Source: an uncultured Clostridium sp.
GTDB lineage: Bacteria > Bacillota_A > Clostridia > TANB77 > CAG-508
DNA: 6,111 nt
Assembly: GCA_951800935.1 (NCBI GenBank)
Contig: CATOLW010000079.1
Location: forward strand, 1-6,111
Direction: 5' to 3'
The translations under genes were made by a program, and so were the position numbers. The notes under the pieces are model-generated. The model saw only the letters and a list, made by a program, of their open reading frames with translations. It searched no databases and was not told where the DNA came from. Of the stretch, positions 1 to 5,209 are shown piece by piece (position 1 is the stretch's first letter; each line of letters starts with the position of its first letter).

Positions 1-1
1 A

Positions 2-58
2 AATTTAGAACTTAACCCTATGCTTATTCATACTTTAGAATCGATTGATGAAAGATGA
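2..58 (+). CDS. Possible C-terminal tail of a rightward gene (partial)
   Basis: Frame 2 is open from the window edge to a TGA at 56-58 and ends in residues ...ESIDER. The stop lies two bases before a strong hairpin terminator, which is what the end of a real gene looks like. Only 18 codons are visible, so an open frame of this length could arise by chance, and I do not recognise the family. If real, this gene converges on the leftward receiver gene, and the two would share the terminator. Confidence 0.35.
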   Translation, partial: NLELNPMLIHTLESIDER

Positions 59-60
59 AA

Positions 61-96
61 ACGGATTGAGGAAGCACCTCAATCCGTCTTGTTTTT
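61..96. terminator. Bidirectional Rho-independent terminator
   Basis: An 11-bp perfect stem (61-71 with 77-87, ACGGATTGAGG paired to its complement) closes a 5-nt loop. Rightward it is followed by CTTGTTTTT. Leftward it is followed by TTTTCATCTTT. It can end the leftward receiver transcript (stop codon 118-120) and any rightward gene ending at 58. Confidence 0.85.
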
Positions 97-117
97 CGAT
101 ACACAATCGTGTTTCTT

Positions 118-471
118 TTAATTCATAAAACTCTGAAATAGCTTTTCATCCCAAAATCTCATCGTTGCAAAAACACAAGGGCTTTCTATCTCTCCTAACA
201 TACTTGAAAAAACAAGAACAGTAGTATTCTTTTTGTTCTTCTCCACAAACTCTACTAATTTCTGTCCTTCCTTACCTGTGCCTTCCATTCCTCTTTTTTC
301 CGGAAAATCTCTATCGGTTACAATTCTTGTGTAATTTCCATTTTCTATGGCTAGTTTGGCCATATCCAATGTTTTCACATAATCATACTTTATATGATTC
401 TCCCTTAAAAACTGTAAGAGCTTTCTGCATTTTCCACCCTTTATTTCGTCATCCACAATTAAAATCCGCAT
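118..471 (-). CDS. Stand-alone response-regulator receiver (CheY-like) protein
   Basis: The 117-residue protein has the length and landmarks of a single receiver domain with no output domain. It begins MRILIVDDE, where D7/D8 form the Mg-binding acidic pocket. It has YTRIVTD with D53 as the likely phospho-acceptor, followed by P57 as in D-x-x-x-P. VLVFSS carries the conserved Ser/Thr (S89), and K110 lies in DEKLF near the end. The segment after P57 (about residues 58-69) is Gly/Glu/Lys-rich. By family knowledge it would be phosphorylated by a histidine kinase and act by protein contact; no kinase is encoded here. The start is set by GGAAGGAG seven bases upstream and a good sigma-A promoter. 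Codon 2 is CGG, relevant because three other in-frame CGG codons in this window coincide with frameshifts. The family call is fairly secure; the pathway is unknown. Confidence 0.7.
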   Translation of the reverse strand: MRILIVDDEIKGGKCRKLLQFLRENHIKYDYVKTLDMAKLAIENGNYTRIVTDRDFPEKRGMEGTGKEGQKLVEFVEKNKKNTTVLVFSSMLGEIESPCVFATMRFWDEKLFQSFMN

Positions 472-510
472 ACTATTTCTCCTTCCTTCGCCTTTTGGCG
501 TATTTTATTA

Positions 511-539
511 ATTATACTATAAATTCAAATAAAAATCAA
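511..539 (-). promoter_or_regulatory. Sigma-A promoter for the receiver gene
   Basis: On the minus strand, TTGATT (534-539) and a consensus TATAAT (511-516) are separated by exactly 17 bp. Transcription would start near 504, just upstream of the ribosome site at about 479-487. The -35 box begins four bases past the recoded bofA stop codon. This gives the receiver gene its own promoter independent of yaaL-bofA. Confidence 0.7.
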
Positions 540-542
540 TTT

Positions 543-804
543 TCATCCAATCAAAAGCTTCACAACAATTAAGCAAACAGCTCCTGGTAATCCTAACAAA
601 CCGAATTAAAATGCTTGTAAAAAAATTCAAACCAATATGAAATCCAAAAGTACTTCCTATCAAATTAATCACAAAAATAGAAATTCCACCTAAAATAGAA
701 TTAAGTACTAATTTTAAAATCTTTTTTAGTGGCAAAATAAAAATTCTACCAAAAACAAAAATAAAGCAAATACAAGCTAAATAGGTAAGTACATTTGTAT
801 CCAT
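543..804 (-). CDS. bofA: BofA family pro-sigma-K processing inhibitor, +1 frameshifted at a CGG codon
   Basis: BofA is a small integral membrane protein that, in Bacillus, holds the SpoIVFB protease inactive in the outer forespore membrane and so delays pro-sigma-K cleavage. The gene starts at ATG 804, ten bases after AAGGAG (815-820); the upstream ATG at 843 has no ribosome site and lies inside a terminator stem. Residues 1-67 are read in one frame (hydrophobic, ending FFTSILI). The family C-terminus GLLGLPG...VVKLLIG lies in the +1 frame, with a stop at 543-545. Joining the two by skipping C603 gives 86 residues, the usual family length. Unshifted reading replaces the tail with a Cys-rich unrelated sequence ending at 517. 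The break is at ATT-CGG-T, where skipping C yields GGT (Gly). yaaL lies immediately upstream, the classic synteny. Alternatives are a recent pseudogene or a sequence error. Confidence 0.8.
601..603 (-). other. Candidate +1 recoding site at CGG in bofA
   Basis: The in-frame codon CGG (603 to 601) is preceded by ATT and followed by T. Skipping C603 gives GGT and continues with the conserved BofA ending GLLGLPG. The expected residue here is glycine. This is one of three sites of the same form in the window. Confidence 0.6.
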
Positions 805-814
805 TTTAATCCAA

Positions 815-820
815 CTCCTT
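815..820 (-). promoter_or_regulatory. Ribosome binding site that fixes the bofA start
   Basis: AAGGAG on the minus strand lies ten bases upstream of ATG 804. It directly abuts the T-run of the preceding terminator, so any bofA message starting upstream must pass through that terminator. Confidence 0.75.
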
Positions 821-858
821 AAAAACAAAAAAATGGTAATCATTTCTTATTACCATTT
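821..858 (-). terminator. Terminator or attenuator between yaaL and bofA
   Basis: On the minus strand, AAATGGTAAT (858-849), an 8-nt loop and ATTACCATTT (840-831) form a 10-bp perfect stem followed by TTTTGTTTTT. The stem is AT-rich with only two G-C pairs, so termination is probably partial. It lies 23 bases after the yaaL stop codon and immediately before the bofA ribosome site. Confidence 0.7.
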
Positions 859-881
859 ATATGTTAAATGTTGGACAAATA

Positions 882-1175
882 TTACTTTAACCGAGCTTCT
901 TCCTCTTCCCACAAGGAAAATTTTATATCACTTATCATATCTACTTCAATGCCTTTAGTTTTAGCTATTTTAATCAAATAATTTAATTTTGCTTGATTTG
1001 CTTTTATTTGATACGTATAATAATCTACCAAATCATCTTGTGCATACTCAAAATTGCGATTCGCAATTTTTAATTCCTCTCTTGCCTTGATAATAGCTCG
1101 TACCAATTCTGTTTCTTTTTCCATCTCTGTTTTCTCTATTATTTCTTCTTCTTTTACATAGTAATCATTTTGCAT
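882..1175 (-). CDS. yaaL: YaaL-like DUF2508 family protein
   Basis: The 97-residue, mostly helical, charged soluble protein carries the DUF2508 core: LVRAIIKAREELKIA, then FEYAQDDLVDYYTYQ, then a Leu/Lys helix ending LIKIAKTKGI (roughly residues 24-75). The family pattern is A-x-x-x-F-x-x-A...D-lV-D-y...Y...A-x-x-x-y-x-y-L...A-K-x-x-G-I. Family members are usually shorter; this one has an acidic N-terminal extension and an EEEE segment near the end. Its biochemical role is unknown; it is commonly encoded beside bofA in spore formers, as here. The start at 1175 has GAGGA about six bases upstream. Codon 95 is CGG. A +1 shift there would give Gly followed at once by TAA (887-889), a 95-residue product instead of 97, and both endings are plausible. 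Confidence 0.75.
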   Translation of the reverse strand: MQNDYYVKEEEIIEKTEMEKETELVRAIIKAREELKIANRNFEYAQDDLVDYYTYQIKANQAKLNYLIKIAKTKGIEVDMISDIKFSLWEEEEARLK

Positions 1176-1206
1176 AAGATTTCCTCTTTTCTTAACCTTT
1201 TCCCTT

Positions 1207-1238
1207 ATTATATTCTAATTGTCCATTTTTATTCACAA
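1207..1238 (-). promoter_or_regulatory. Candidate promoter for yaaL-bofA
   Basis: On the minus strand, TTGTGA (1233-1238) lies 17 bp from GAATAT (1210-1215), which overlaps a consensus TATAAT (1207-1212). With the latter as -10, the spacing is 20 bp. Either choice starts transcription just upstream of the yaaL ribosome site. Confidence 0.45.
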
Positions 1239-1272
1239 TCCCAAAAAAATTTAATTAATTTGCCCAAAACTC

Positions 1273-1301
1273 TTGTTTTTTTCGCCATTTTGTAGGATAA
1301 T
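1273..1301 (+). promoter_or_regulatory. Candidate promoter for the VirD4-like gene
   Basis: TTGTTT (1273-1278) and GATAAT (1296-1301) are 17 bp apart. Transcription would start near 1308, leaving a leader of about 33 bases with GAAGGG at 1324-1329. A second consensus TATAAT at 1315-1320 has no matching -35 and is too close to the start codon. Nothing else recognisable lies in the 165-bp divergent region. Confidence 0.45.
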
Positions 1302-1340
1302 ATAAATGTATGATTATAATTTAGAAGGGAATGCTTTTGC

Positions 1341-3671
1341 ATGAAATTGATCGATAAGCTTTTGAAAAAACTAAATACCAATCGAAACACTTTTGCTACT
1401 TATATTCTATTCATATTTACGACTTATATTGTAGTAGATAGAGTTGTTGAAATGTTATTGATGGTATTTACAGGAGTATCTTACTCTTATTGGGGACCAA
1501 TTCAATACACCTTAGCTTTAGCTTGTCCTTGCTTTGCTTGGGCGTTTTGTCCCAAATCCAAATTTGCCAAAAATAAAGGTTATAAAGTAACACTATTTTA
1601 TGTATTTATGGTGGCTTTTTATGTAATTGCCATATCTATGTTCTCACAATGGCTTAATATGGGGGCTTGGTTATTACTATTATCCGTTCCAAATTATACA
1701 GAACTGATTACAGAATTTTCTGATTTAGTAACACCTGCTTTTGTTAGTATTTCCTTATATTTGCCAATCGTTACAGTATATCCATTCTTTAAATTCGTTT
1801 ATTTTAAAATTAAAGATGACCCACTTAAAATTCGTTCTCTTTGGGACTTCCGTGGAATTGATTTATCCGATAAAAAAGAAGGACATGGACCTTATACTTG
1901 TGATATATATGTTTGTACAGATGATGATTATAACAAAAAAATTATTATGCCAGAAACATCTAGATATCAATCTTTATTAGTATGTGGTGGTTCTGGAACA
2001 GGAAAAACTTCTTTAGTATATGAGCCTTTAATGGCAAAAGATATTGAAAGAAAATATTTTTACAAAGAAGCTGCAAAGGAATTAGGATTTACTGCTTTAA
2101 AAACAGGAATTGCAACCTTAAACAAACCTTTTAATAACGACTACTTAAATAAAAACTTCAACTTAAATATGCTAACACCAGTTTCTGGCAAAGAAAACTT
2201 ATTTAACACCTATTTAAAGAAAATGATTTTAGGAACCATTAATGGAGAAACCGTATATAGAAATTTAGGACTTACCTTAATGGCACCTGATTACGAAGTA
2301 ATTGACCATATGACTGCTGTTTGCAAAAACTTTGGAATTGATTATAATGTTATTGATCCATCTAACAACAATTCTATTGGTTTAAATCCTTTTACTTACG
2401 ATGACCCAGCAAAAATTGCTGTTACCATATCTTCTGTATTAAAAGCTATGTTTGTTGTTAGTCATGATGACCCAGAAGAAGCTTATAGAGGGGATGTTGC
2501 AACACAAGCCATTGAAAATGTTACCATTTTATTAAAAGAAATTTATCCAAGAATGAATGATGGTGCACTTCCAAACATGGAAGATTTACTAAAATTATTT
2601 ACCAACTTTGAATTGATTGAAAAAATGTGTGAAATTATGGCTCATGATGAAAATTTAAGAGAAAAATATTCCATCCAACTTACTTACTTTAAGAAATACT
2701 TTTACAAAAACGCTCCTGGAAAAGAAGATATTGAAAAATACATTTACACCTCTGTTAGTCAATTAGACAATCTATTGAGAATTCCAGGTATTAAACCAAT
2801 TCTATGTAATCGACACAATAATGTAAACTTTGATAAATTCTTAGAAGAAGGAAAAGTAACTTTCATTTGTACCAGACGTGGAGATTTAGGAGCTGCTGGG
2901 CACAAAGCTTTTGGATTATTCTATTTAATCTCTATGCAAGATGCTGTTTTAAGAAGACCAGGAACAGAATCAACTCGTACGCCTTACTTCTTATACATTG
3001 ATGAATTTGCTGACTTTATTTGTCGAGCAACTGAGCCAATGTTTACCTTATATAGAAAATTCAAAGTTGCTTCCACTATATCCATTCAAAGTTTATCTCA
3101 GTTAGAACTTCATGGACAAAAAGAAAATTACAAAAATCTTATTCTTTCTAACTGTGCTAATAAAATTTTTACAGGAAATGCGGAATACAACGAAATTGAA
3201 TGGTGGTCAAAAGAATTTAGTAGCCGTAGGGAATGGACTTATGCCAACTCCATCGATACAGATAAACTAGAATATGACGCTAAATACTCAAATGTATCAT
3301 GGAAATATGTTACTATCATGAAAGAAGGAAAACTACAAGCACTAACATTAGGAAAATGTGGTTTTAAAATTAAAGGTGATAAAGGATTCCAACAATGTGG
3401 TACTGGACTTTTAGAATTTTTACCTTCTAAATATAAAGAACCACAAAAAATAAGAACCTATGATTTTAGCAAATATTCTGATGGTAGTATGACAACAGAA
3501 GACGATGCAGATACTAACAAGAAAAAATTTGATATTAAGAATATGAATTTTATGGATAAGAACAATGAATTTAACCCTGTACAGACAGATGTAACAGATT
3601 CAAAATATCTATTTGATAATCAAGATGCCATCATTGTTAATTTCAAAAAAGGAAATCCAAATAGTCAATAA
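1341..3671 (+). CDS. Orphan VirD4/TraG-family (T4SS coupling protein-like) membrane ATPase
   Basis: The 776-residue protein has hydrophobic N-terminal segments (about 18-45, 55-70, 83-114, 130-155) followed by a cytoplasmic AAA-like motor. Motifs in order are Walker A GGSGTGKTS (216-224), a VIDPS...LNPF strand (337-351), Walker B FLYIDEFADF (550-559, with D554/E555), the SIQSLSQLE motif (581-589), and NCANKIFTG (604-612). These are hallmarks of TraG/TraD/VirD4 coupling proteins, which hand DNA or protein substrates to a type IV secretion channel. Two features are unusual. About 70 extra residues follow Walker A, and the usual DPKGE-type motif is replaced by LMAPDYEVID (313-322). The C-terminus is Asp/Asn/Lys-rich. 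No relaxase, VirB4, VirB6 or integrase lies nearby. The start has GAAGGG at a long 11-base spacing. There are no CGG codons in 776. The family call is firm; the substrate is unknown. Confidence 0.85.
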   Translation: MKLIDKLLKKLNTNRNTFATYILFIFTTYIVVDRVVEMLLMVFTGVSYSYWGPIQYTLALACPCFAWAFCPKSKFAKNKGYKVTLFYVFMVAFYVIAISMFSQWLNMGAWLLLLSVPNYTELITEFSDLVTPAFVSISLYLPIVTVYPFFKFVYFKIKDDPLKIRSLWDFRGIDLSDKKEGHGPYTCDIYVCTDDDYNKKIIMPETSRYQSLLVCGGSGTGKTSLVYEPLMAKDIERKYFYKEAAKELGFTALKTGIATLNKPFNNDYLNKNFNLNMLTPVSGKENLFNTYLKKMILGTINGETVYRNLGLTLMAPDYEVIDHMTAVCKNFGIDYNVIDPSNNNSIGLNPFTYDDPAKIAVTISSVLKAMFVVSHDDPEEAYRGDVATQAIENVTILLKEIYPRMNDGALPNMEDLLKLFTNFELIEKMCEIMAHDENLREKYSIQLTYFKKYFYKNAPGKEDIEKYIYTSVSQLDNLLRIPGIKPILCNRHNNVNFDKFLEEGKVTFICTRRGDLGAAGHKAFGLFYLISMQDAVLRRPGTESTRTPYFLYIDEFADFICRATEPMFTLYRKFKVASTISIQSLSQLELHGQKENYKNLILSNCANKIFTGNAEYNEIEWWSKEFSSRREWTYANSIDTDKLEYDAKYSNVSWKYVTIMKEGKLQALTLGKCGFKIKGDKGFQQCGTGLLEFLPSKYKEPQKIRTYDFSKYSDGSMTTEDDADTNKKKFDIKNMNFMDKNNEFNPVQTDVTDSKYLFDNQDAIIVNFKKGNPNSQ

Positions 3672-3673
3672 AC

Positions 3674-3708
3674 AAAAAAGAAGTTGAAAATTCTTCAACT
3701 TCTTTTTT
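3674..3708. terminator. Bidirectional terminator between convergent genes
   Basis: A 15-bp perfect stem (3674-3688 with 3694-3708) closes a 5-nt loop. The A6 and T6 stem ends supply a U-run in both directions. It starts three bases after the VirD4-like stop codon (3669-3671). Its right arm overlaps the stop codon of the leftward exporter gene (3707-3709), so one compact element ends both transcripts. Confidence 0.9.
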
Positions 3709-4558
3709 AAATTTGAATTCCAATTAGTTCCATTAAAGCTCCTGCTAAAACGCCAATTCCATATAGTAGGGTAACAATTTTAATGTTTTGTTTAATTCCT
3801 TTATTCATTTTAAACAATACAGCTAGTCCTACTCCTGCTCCTACTAGAAGTCCTGAAATCATAGTTGCAACTGATATTACATTTTCTAAATACATCTGTG
3901 TTAAAATAACAGAAGATGCACAATTTGGAATTAATCCAATGAATCCAGCAATCATTGGCCCTAAAATCGGCTGATTTTGTAAAAAACCTGAAATATGTTC
4001 TTCTCCTATTAAATAAATTGCTAAATTTATAATGATTGTAATCAGTAAAATGAAAATAAAAATATTTAATGTATGCTTTAAAGCTGATTTTACAATTCCA
4101 TGTTCACAGTGACACTTTTCTTTTTCACATAAGTCTACAATTTTTTCTTCTTCCTCATTTTTATTCGTTAACCTTACTACTAAATCAATTACGAAACCTG
4201 CTATCATTCCAACTACTAACTTAATACCTAGCACTTTTAAAATCATAGAAATTGGTACTGCCTCTGACAAAAGAATTGGTAGCATTTCATCTGAAGTAGA
4301 CAGATACACAGCGATTAAAGTTCCTAATGTAATTACTCTTCCTGCATACAAATTGGTTGCAGAAACAGAAAATCCACATTGTGGAAATATTCCCAATATA
4401 CTTCCTATAAAAGGGCCATACTTCCCCGACTTTTTAATTGCCTCTTTCGTCTTGTCCTTGGTTTTATGTTCAATATATTCCATGATTAAATAGGTAATTA
4501 GCAAAAATGGGACTAGTTTTATGCTATCTATTGCAGCTTCCAATAATACATCTGCCAT
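3707..4558 (-). CDS. ArsP_2-type 10-TM putative heavy-metal (arsenic/manganese) exporter
   Basis: The 283-residue polytopic membrane protein resembles the ArsP_2 family (annotated variously as arsenic efflux protein or putative manganese transporter). The two halves look like a duplication. The first has FPQCGFS at 58-64, then GRVITLGTLIAVYLSTSDE. The second has IPNCASS at 210-216, then ENVISVATMISGLLVG. Each half thus has a P-(Q/N)-C motif within a membrane segment. The cytoplasmic linker contains EEEE and a Cys/His cluster, CEKEKCHCEH (144-153), a plausible metal-binding site. Start 4558 is chosen because AAGGAG lies seven bases upstream. A longer in-frame ATG at 4615 overlaps the -35 box of a good promoter and adds only a Lys-rich leader. 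The substrate metal cannot be told from sequence, and no regulator gene is adjacent. Confidence 0.8.
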   Translation of the reverse strand: MADVLLEAAIDSIKLVPFLLITYLIMEYIEHKTKDKTKEAIKKSGKYGPFIGSILGIFPQCGFSVSATNLYAGRVITLGTLIAVYLSTSDEMLPILLSEAVPISMILKVLGIKLVVGMIAGFVIDLVVRLTNKNEEEEKIVDLCEKEKCHCEHGIVKSALKHTLNIFIFILLITIIINLAIYLIGEEHISGFLQNQPILGPMIAGFIGLIPNCASSVILTQMYLENVISVATMISGLLVGAGVGLAVLFKMNKGIKQNIKIVTLLYGIGVLAGALMELIGIQI

Positions 4559-4565
4559 TTTTTCT

Positions 4566-4571
4566 CTCCTT
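4566..4571 (-). promoter_or_regulatory. Ribosome binding site that fixes the exporter start
   Basis: AAGGAG on the minus strand lies seven bases before ATG 4558. The alternative start at 4615 has no comparable site. Confidence 0.8.
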
Positions 4572-4586
4572 TTTATTTGTTTTTTA

Positions 4587-4615
4587 ATCATATCACATAT
4601 TTTATTTTTTTGCAA
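4587..4615 (-). promoter_or_regulatory. Sigma-A promoter of the metal exporter gene
   Basis: On the minus strand, TTGCAA (4610-4615) and TATGAT (4587-4592) are separated by 17 bp, with a TG two bases before the -10 box (TGA-TATGAT). The gene is therefore likely transcribed alone. No clear operator palindrome for a metal repressor was found around it. Confidence 0.65.
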
Positions 4616-4638
4616 GAAAATGATTTTGAGGACTTAAG

Positions 4639-4738
4639 GATGATTTTGGGTGATTTTGGGGACGGAGGAAAAAATCATGATTGAGTATAAATTCAACCAT
4701 GATTTTTTCCTCCGTCCCCAAAATCACCCAAAATCATC
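4639..4738. repeat. 41-bp perfect inverted repeat (REP/BIME- or MITE-like element)
   Basis: The arms 4639-4679 and 4698-4738 are exact reverse complements around an 18-bp AT-rich spacer (4680-4697), which itself contains TTGA/TCAA able to pair. Each arm holds tandem TGATTTTGGG (4641-4650, 4651-4660), then GACGGAGGAAAAAATCA. Within an arm TGATTTT (4651-4657) can also pair with AAAATCA (4671-4677), so the element can fold either as one long hairpin or as two small ones, as in paired REP units. A degenerate further copy, TGATTTTGAGGAC, lies at 4621-4633. There is no T-run, so it is not a standard terminator. It is G-rich on one strand and unlike the surrounding composition. The stop codon of the neighbouring gene (4734-4736) lies inside the right arm. 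Confidence 0.85.
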
Positions 4739-5162
4739 TTCTTCTGCAACAACAGTTACTGTTATTTTCTGTATTATTGGCATTTGGAATAACATTAACT
4801 CTTGCATTTAATCCTTCTGAATTGGTAATTTGATAAGTACAGGCATTTTCATTTTGATTGCAATTTGCTACACTGCTAATCGTTAATAAGTTAGTATCAC
4901 AGTTCCTATTACAACCACAAGTCCCAATTCTATCTAGTAATCTTTTTATCACGCAAACAGTATAGGCAGTAATAAAACTAATAATTGCATAAACTATCGC
5001 TGCAATTAGAAAATTTAAGTTATTCACAACAAAAGTAACAATTAAGAAAATAGCAAATATGATAGCTGCTACTAAAGCAGGGCATTTTAAAATTTTCTGT
5101 AAAGCAATTGAAATAATAATAACAGCAATTGGTAATGCAAAAAATATAAGTAAATTATTCAT
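4734..5162 (-). CDS. DUF2651-like small membrane protein with Cys-rich C-terminal tail
   Basis: The 142-residue protein has three predicted membrane helices (about 3-23, 26-46, 49-73) and a hydrophilic tail. The membrane part (LIFFALPIAVIII...KCPALVAAIIFAIFLIVTF...) resembles small Bacillota proteins annotated as DUF2651/YbeF-like, of unknown function. The tail is Asn-rich with cysteines at 82, 84, 88, 101, 108 and a CCC run at 137-139, ending in RRR. Start 5162 is chosen because AAGGAG lies seven bases upstream; an in-frame ATG at 5180 would overlap that ribosome site. The TGA stop lies inside the inverted repeat, so the element may have replaced the original 3' end. truA ends 47 bp upstream with no terminator visible between them, so co-transcription with truA is likely. 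The family assignment is tentative. Confidence 0.65.
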   Translation of the reverse strand: MNNLLIFFALPIAVIIISIALQKILKCPALVAAIIFAIFLIVTFVVNNLNFLIAAIVYAIISFITAYTVCVIKRLLDRIGTCGCNRNCDTNLLTISSVANCNQNENACTYQITNSEGLNARVNVIPNANNTENNSNCCCRRR

Positions 5163-5169
5163 CGTTTCT

Positions 5170-5175
5170 CTCCTT
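5170..5175 (-). promoter_or_regulatory. Ribosome binding site that fixes the DUF2651-like start
   Basis: AAGGAG on the minus strand lies seven bases before ATG 5162. The longer candidate ATG at 5180 runs through this site, so it is rejected as the start. Confidence 0.75.
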
Positions 5176-5209
5176 TTCATTTTTACTATATTTTATGCAT
5201 TTTAATAAA

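Noticed and set aside
489..500. CGCC-TTTT-GGCG hairpin upstream of the receiver ribosome site
   Set aside because: A 4-bp stem in the leader; too short to claim a regulatory role.
327..572. Rightward open frame of 81 codons
   Set aside because: It is antisense to the receiver and bofA ends, has no ribosome site or recognisable motif, and overlaps the receiver promoter.
805..843. Longer N-terminus for BofA from ATG 843
   Set aside because: The ATG lies in a terminator stem without a ribosome site, whereas AAGGAG precedes the ATG at 804.
1331..1357. Upstream ATG giving an 8-residue leader peptide before the VirD4-like gene
   Set aside because: The ribosome site GAAGGG is only one base from this ATG, too close for use; the off-frame mini-ORF looks accidental.
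1741..1980. Rightward open frame of 79 codons inside the VirD4-like gene
   Set aside because: It lies in another frame of a clearly coding region and has no recognisable protein features.
3783..3974. Rightward open frame of 63 codons
   Set aside because: It is an antisense shadow of the exporter gene with low-complexity TPAPT-like composition.
4559..4615. Longer N-terminus for the exporter from ATG 4615
   Set aside because: It overlaps the -35 box of the promoter and lacks a ribosome site.
4639..4738. The long inverted repeat as an ordinary Rho-independent terminator
   Set aside because: Neither arm is followed by a U-run, and the nested repeats and G-rich core are unlike the other terminators in the window.
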